Shown here piece after piece: positions 60,672 to 64,000 of a stretch of DNA of 64,000 nucleotides (the first letter of the stretch is position 1; the number at the start of each line of letters is the position of its first letter). The position numbers and the translations under genes were made by a program. This stretch comes from Chloroflexota bacterium (GTDB lineage: Bacteria > Chloroflexota > UBA6077 > JACCZL01): assembly GCA_030447245.1 (NCBI GenBank), contig JAUJPG010000010.1:1-64000 (forward strand), in the 5' to 3' direction. The notes below the pieces were generated by a model. It searched no databases. It was not told the origin of the DNA and saw nothing but the letters and a program-made list of their open reading frames with translations.

Positions 60672-61784
60672 ATGGGCAAGTATCTCGATCGCTTCAAGCA
60701 GTCGCGCGTCGGCAAGTTCCTGCTTCCGTTCGCTGCCAAGTTCAGCGCGGACGAGGCGAGCTTTGGGGCCATTCTGATCGCCTGGCAGTCGCTGCTTTCA
60801 TTGTTCCCGATCATCATTGCCGCTCTCTCGATCTTCAGCTTGTTCATCCGCGACCCTGCCGTTCGCGATCAGCTCGTGAGCGGCATCCAGTCCCAATTCC
60901 CTTCTCAGGCTGACGACTTGCTCGCGTTTCTGGACGAAACGCGCGAGATCGGGGGCGTGCTCGGGGTTATTGGATTTCTGAGCCTGCTTTGGACCGGCTC
61001 GAACCTGTTCGGGACGATGGAGCACGTGTTCGACCGGTTCTACGCGGCCGAGCAGCGCAGCTTCATTCGTGCGCGGCTCGTCGCCTTGATGATGACCGTG
61101 ATCTTCGTGGTGCTGCTGATCGTGGCCGTGGGTGCGAATGCCGCGGGCGCGCTCGTGGCGGATCTCGCCGAATGGATCTTCAGCCGTCCGCTTAACGCGG
61201 TCGCCGCGACGGTCGGACTGGTGATCGGCTGGCTGGTAACGCTTGCCTCGGGCTTTCTGCTCTTCTTCTCGATCTTCAAGATCGTCCCGAACGCGCCGCT
61301 GAGCATGAAGCAGGTTTGGAAGGGAGCACTCGCCTCGGCAGTCGCGTTCTTACTCCTGAACCAGCTTTTCCCGATCTACCTCCAATTGCTCGGGGGGGGG
61401 TTTCAGGCGTACAAGACGTTCGGCCTGTTCCTATTATTGATGACCTTCTTCTACTTCCTCGCCCTGATCGTGGTACTGGGGGCTGAGGTCAACGCCTTCA
61501 TCAATGGCTACGGCGCCGAGAACGAAGCCGAGGCTAGGGCCGTTGGGTCTGGTGTGACGACCAAGGCGGGACTGCCCGGCGGCAGCAGGGGCAGGCCCGA
61601 CAAGCAGCTGGCGGCCGCGCGCCGGAACGGACGGTCCGGTGGCCAAACTCCCGCCAAGAGCATACTCTGGGCAGGGGTCAACGCGGGTGTCACGAGTCTG
61701 ACTCTTCTCGTTGCGCGGGGTGTGGCGGCAAGTGTCTGGCGCGGTCTTAGCGGCGAAGAGCCACCAGTCGCGAAGAAGAAGTAG
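60672..61784 (+). CDS. YihY/BrkB-family membrane protein
   Basis: The 370-residue protein is a YihY (ribonuclease BN/virulence factor BrkB-type) inner membrane protein. Six helices are visible: FGAILIAWQSLLSLFPIIIA, GVLGVIGFLSLLWTGSNLFG, LVALMMTVIFVVLLIVAVGA, ATVGLVIGWLVTLASGFLLF, ASAVAFLLLNQLFPIYLQLL and GLFLLLMTFFYFLALIVVLG. The basic Gly/Arg-rich C terminus is cytosolic. Members are probably transporters or flippases; the activity is unproven. ATG at 60672 follows GGAGGTCCAGA. The next gene overlaps its end in another frame. Confidence 0.88.
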   Translation: MGKYLDRFKQSRVGKFLLPFAAKFSADEASFGAILIAWQSLLSLFPIIIAALSIFSLFIRDPAVRDQLVSGIQSQFPSQADDLLAFLDETREIGGVLGVIGFLSLLWTGSNLFGTMEHVFDRFYAAEQRSFIRARLVALMMTVIFVVLLIVAVGANAAGALVADLAEWIFSRPLNAVAATVGLVIGWLVTLASGFLLFFSIFKIVPNAPLSMKQVWKGALASAVAFLLLNQLFPIYLQLLGGGFQAYKTFGLFLLLMTFFYFLALIVVLGAEVNAFINGYGAENEAEARAVGSGVTTKAGLPGGSRGRPDKQLAAARRNGRSGGQTPAKSILWAGVNAGVTSLTLLVARGVAASVWRGLSGEEPPVAKKK

Positions 61785-63495
61785 CCGCGACCTGGGACTT
61801 TCCACACCGCTGCCCCTGGCGCTCGTCGCGGTGCTGGCACTGTACGGGTGGCTGTTGGCGCCACAGCTCGACAAGCCGTTTGTCTACGACGACGTCAACT
61901 TTGCGTTCGGGGCCAGGGCGATCGCGGAGACCGGGCGGCCGTACGGCAACCAGGGCTATCTCCTCCACCTGTACCAGGAACGCGAGCAGTGGGCGCTCTG
62001 GCACCCACCGCTGTACCTGTACACGCTCGGCCTGGTGGTTGCGGTGTTTGGCACATCGGAGGCCGCGGCCCGCGGGCTTGGCGTCGCCTGCCAGCTCCTT
62101 TCGGCGGCGCTGACCTTCGACATCGCCCGCCGGTGCCTTCCGGAGGCACCGGCTGCTCGGCGGGACGCCGCGGCGGTCTTGGCGGTCGCGTTGTTCTTGC
62201 TTTGCCCACTCACGGCCCAGTCCGCACTAATCTTGGACATCGACAACACCGTGCTGATGCTCTTGCTCACTGGGTTCGTGTGGCTGACACTCAGACTTCC
62301 ACCCTGGTGGTCGCCGCGGATGGTCGCCGCGCTGTCGGTGCTCTATGCCGTCACATTGTGGGCCAAACTCACCACACCGATCCTACTGCTCGCGTCCCTG
62401 GTCTTCACGCGCTTCTTCCAGGGCCTGGGGATGCGGGGAGCGGTCCAGGCCCTGGCGGTTGGCGCGCTGGGCTGGACGCTCTTCCTGGTGAGCTGGGTAG
62501 TTGTGACCAGAGCCACCGGCATGCCCGCTGACTACACATTCACGGTGGTGTATGGAGAGGCCATGGACAGTCAGGCCAGCTCGCGGGAGCGGTTCACGTC
62601 GTGGCCAGCGTTCTCCGCTGGTGTGGCGCCGGCCATCATCTGGATCGGCCCTTTCTTCTGCCTGCTCGTGCTTGCAGCCGGCCTGCCGCGGCTCGTGAAA
62701 CTGCTGTGCGGGCGTCGGCAGACACTCGCGCCGCATGACCTCGTGGTCGTGCTTGGTGCCGTGATCTACCTGCTCTACATCGTGAAGCTCGCCGGGGCGT
62801 TTCCGAAATACCACGCCGCGATGCTCCCACTATGGTCCGCGGCGTCCGGAGCGCTCGTCGCGGGGCGCGTAGAAAGGCCAGGACCGATCCAGCTGGGTGT
62901 AGCGGCGCTTGGAGGAATGGCGGCGACCGCATGGCTCAGAGCCCACTTCGACGCGGACTGGGACGCTCAGTTCACGCCATCCGCGCTTGAAGCCCTGGTT
63001 CCCATACCCTTCTTGATTGGGCTCGCGACGGCTGTACTCTGGGTGGTGGCACATGGGCGGCACGTGTGGAGCGCATTGCCGCTTGCACTGGTCATTCCAG
63101 CGTTCGCCTGGAACGTGGCGCTGAACGTTCATCAGCGAGGGCTGGATGGATCCACCGGGTATTACTACGGTCGCTACGGGCAAACCGAGGCTGCTCGTAC
63201 GCTCGCTGAGCGGCTCAGCCCGGACGAGCTGTATATCGCCTCAAAGGAGGTGGCGTGGTACCTCCAGAACCAACGGTTCGTCGATCAAGAATCGTGGCAG
63301 CACGTCGTCTGGCAGGTCGACCGTGGCGTCTGGGACGGCACCTGGCTGGGCGATGACGTTCGCCTGCTGGCATTGGAAGTGGGTGACCCGTGGTGGCGCT
63401 CCACGTACGACCGCACCCTGCTACCGCGCTACCGCCTCGTGGGTGAACACGGAAACTTCATCGTGCTCGAGCGCGACACTGGGACCGGGAGCTAG
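61732..63495 (+). CDS. Membrane glycosyltransferase (PMT/ArnT-like)
   Basis: The product is a polytopic protein of about 588 residues with at least ten hydrophobic helices. The N-terminal part has the GT39/PMT-like DD motif: KPFVYDDVNFAFGARAIAET, with the acidic pair after the first helix. It would use a lipid-linked sugar donor on the outside of the membrane. The C-terminal 130 residues form a soluble domain (GYYYGRYGQTEAARTLAERL; VAWYLQNQRFVDQESWQHV). The overlap with yihY is about 50 bases. The start is uncertain: TTG 61711, GTG 61720 or GTG 61732. The acceptor is unknown. Confidence 0.85.
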   Translation: MSGAVLAAKSHQSRRRSSRDLGLSTPLPLALVAVLALYGWLLAPQLDKPFVYDDVNFAFGARAIAETGRPYGNQGYLLHLYQEREQWALWHPPLYLYTLGLVVAVFGTSEAAARGLGVACQLLSAALTFDIARRCLPEAPAARRDAAAVLAVALFLLCPLTAQSALILDIDNTVLMLLLTGFVWLTLRLPPWWSPRMVAALSVLYAVTLWAKLTTPILLLASLVFTRFFQGLGMRGAVQALAVGALGWTLFLVSWVVVTRATGMPADYTFTVVYGEAMDSQASSRERFTSWPAFSAGVAPAIIWIGPFFCLLVLAAGLPRLVKLLCGRRQTLAPHDLVVVLGAVIYLLYIVKLAGAFPKYHAAMLPLWSAASGALVAGRVERPGPIQLGVAALGGMAATAWLRAHFDADWDAQFTPSALEALVPIPFLIGLATAVLWVVAHGRHVWSALPLALVIPAFAWNVALNVHQRGLDGSTGYYYGRYGQTEAARTLAERLSPDELYIASKEVAWYLQNQRFVDQESWQHVVWQVDRGVWDGTWLGDDVRLLALEVGDPWWRSTYDRTLLPRYRLVGEHGNFIVLERDTGTGS

Positions 63496-63657
63496 AGCAT
63501 CGGTCAAGTAGTCACCTCGAGCCTTCAGTCGATGGTAAGGGACGCGGCCCGGTCAGGAGCACGCGTCGAGTAGACGAGCTGCCCCTGACGCTCTGGTGAG
63601 TCTGGAAGTGATGCCGTGGCGCGACGATTGTCCGTCGCACGGATACTTGACCGCTTC

Positions 63658-63800
63658 TTAGACAGCATAGTCGCGCAGGTGCCTGGCGCGACTCGGATGG
63701 CGCGCAGCTTCCGTAGCGCCCTGGCCTCGATCTAGCGGATGCGCTCGCGGGTGACCCCGAGCTCCTCGCTGATCTCTGAAAGCGTGTACTGCTTGTCGCC
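63658..63800 (-). pseudogene. Remnant of sigma-70 factor region 4 (rpoD-like)
   Basis: On the minus strand a clear sigma-70 region 4.2 is encoded: GDKQYTLSEISEELGVTRER, then IR, then TAG at 63734-63732, then IEARALRKLR. In intact sigma factors the stop position is the Gln of RIRQIEA, so CAG has become TAG in the recognition helix. Two extra bases (GC) follow in the CGCGC run near 63685, after which the end HPSRARHLRDYAV and a TAA appear in another frame. Sequence towards 64000 does not show regions 2 or 3. This is a truncated, mutated relic; it may run past the window. Confidence 0.75.
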
Positions 63801-64000
63801 CGCCGCCCCGGGGGCGACGCCCAGGGCGTAGACCGGATGTGGCGATCCAAGAATGTTGGCGATCATCTGATCCGCTGCGCGCGCCTTGCGAGCCGTCCAG
63901 CGATGCTGCCGTGACCAGAACAGCGTCAGCCAAGCGTTCGCGGGTGTGGCAGAGGCCTTGCGCGGCTGCCAGCCAGCTACTATTCCAGCGAGCGGAAGAC
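63801..64000 (-). other. Region upstream of the sigma relic, no gene recognised
   Basis: One frame reads LAGIVAGWQPRKASATPANA and AADQMIANILGSPHPVYALG before joining the relic (ALGVAPGAAGDKQYTL resembles the end of region 3.2/4.1). I do not recognise it. It may be another gene fragment at a deletion junction, or simply noise. The stretch 63496-63657 is also empty. Confidence 0.3.

Noticed and set aside
63512-63850. Minus-strand 112-codon frame over the sigma relic
   Set aside because: Ser/Arg-rich; it is a wrong frame of the sigma-70 region 4 remnant.

Overview
The window is GC-rich bacterial chromosome (roughly two-thirds G+C by eye) made almost entirely of housekeeping and central-metabolism genes, with no rRNA, CRISPR, prophage or intact insertion sequence seen. 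Gene styles (LDH-like malate dehydrogenase, single-subunit SdhC, divergent-PAP2 protein, serine/threonine kinase with one PASTA repeat, EF-P with an arginine tip) suggest a Chloroflexota-like organism, probably of the Thermomicrobia or a neighbouring class. That placement is inference. Most genes start at ATG or GTG and many neighbours overlap by 4 bases (GTGA, ATGA, TTGA), so operons are tight.

Layout. 0.2-7.3 kb: thioesterase and thiolase, a decayed 2-oxoacid:ferredoxin oxidoreductase beta fragment, hypothetical genes, a frameshifted GYD gene, then mdh-icd. 7.3-9.3 kb: tRNA-Arg(GCG) with a good promoter, WYL-type regulator, sortase, divergent PAP2 protein. 9.4-15.7 kb (minus): topA, then M24 peptidase, efp, a biotin-carrier-like protein with its acceptor lysine changed to arginine, xseA and xseB. 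15.8-23.4 kb: oxidoreductase, aminomutase-like enzyme, two cysteine-rich mini-proteins, acyltransferase, PBP2, a disordered protein. 23.9-30.8 kb (plus): citrate synthase, PrpF-type isomerase, aconitase, MetE-like methyltransferase, second aminomutase-like enzyme. 31-35 kb: MDR oxidoreductase, RibD reductase domain, glycosyltransferase, glutaminyl cyclase. 34.8-40.5 kb: sdhCAB with trm112 and a divergent LysR gene, with a T-N11-A box between them. 40.6-47.4 kb: rpmI-rplT-pheS-pheT-mutS2, where mutS2 is split by a frameshift. 47.5-52.4 kb: zinc-ribbon membrane protein, frameshifted MalK-type ATPase, DUF624-like protein, PASTA kinase, gamma-carbonic-anhydrase-like protein. 52.6-57.8 kb: 2-oxoacid dehydrogenase E1alpha-E1beta-E2 with lipA. 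57.8-63.5 kb: PdtaS/PdtaR-like two-component pair, RidA, YihY, membrane glycosyltransferase. The last 350 bases hold a broken sigma-70 region 4.

The genes cover much of the TCA cycle: citrate synthase, aconitase, isocitrate dehydrogenase, succinate dehydrogenase, malate dehydrogenase and a 2-oxoacid dehydrogenase with its lipoate-making enzyme. Main points of interest: (1) the LysR box centred about -66 from a predicted sdh promoter, (2) the citrate synthase-PrpF-aconitase-MetE-like-aminomutase operon, (3) the biotin-carrier homologue that cannot be biotinylated and has lost accC beside it, (4) several broken genes (porB, sigma-70, GYD, mutS2, malK), and (5) a recurring extended -10 promoter (TGGTAyNnT), in two cases placed so that transcripts would be leaderless. 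I see no clearly new defence or mobile system.
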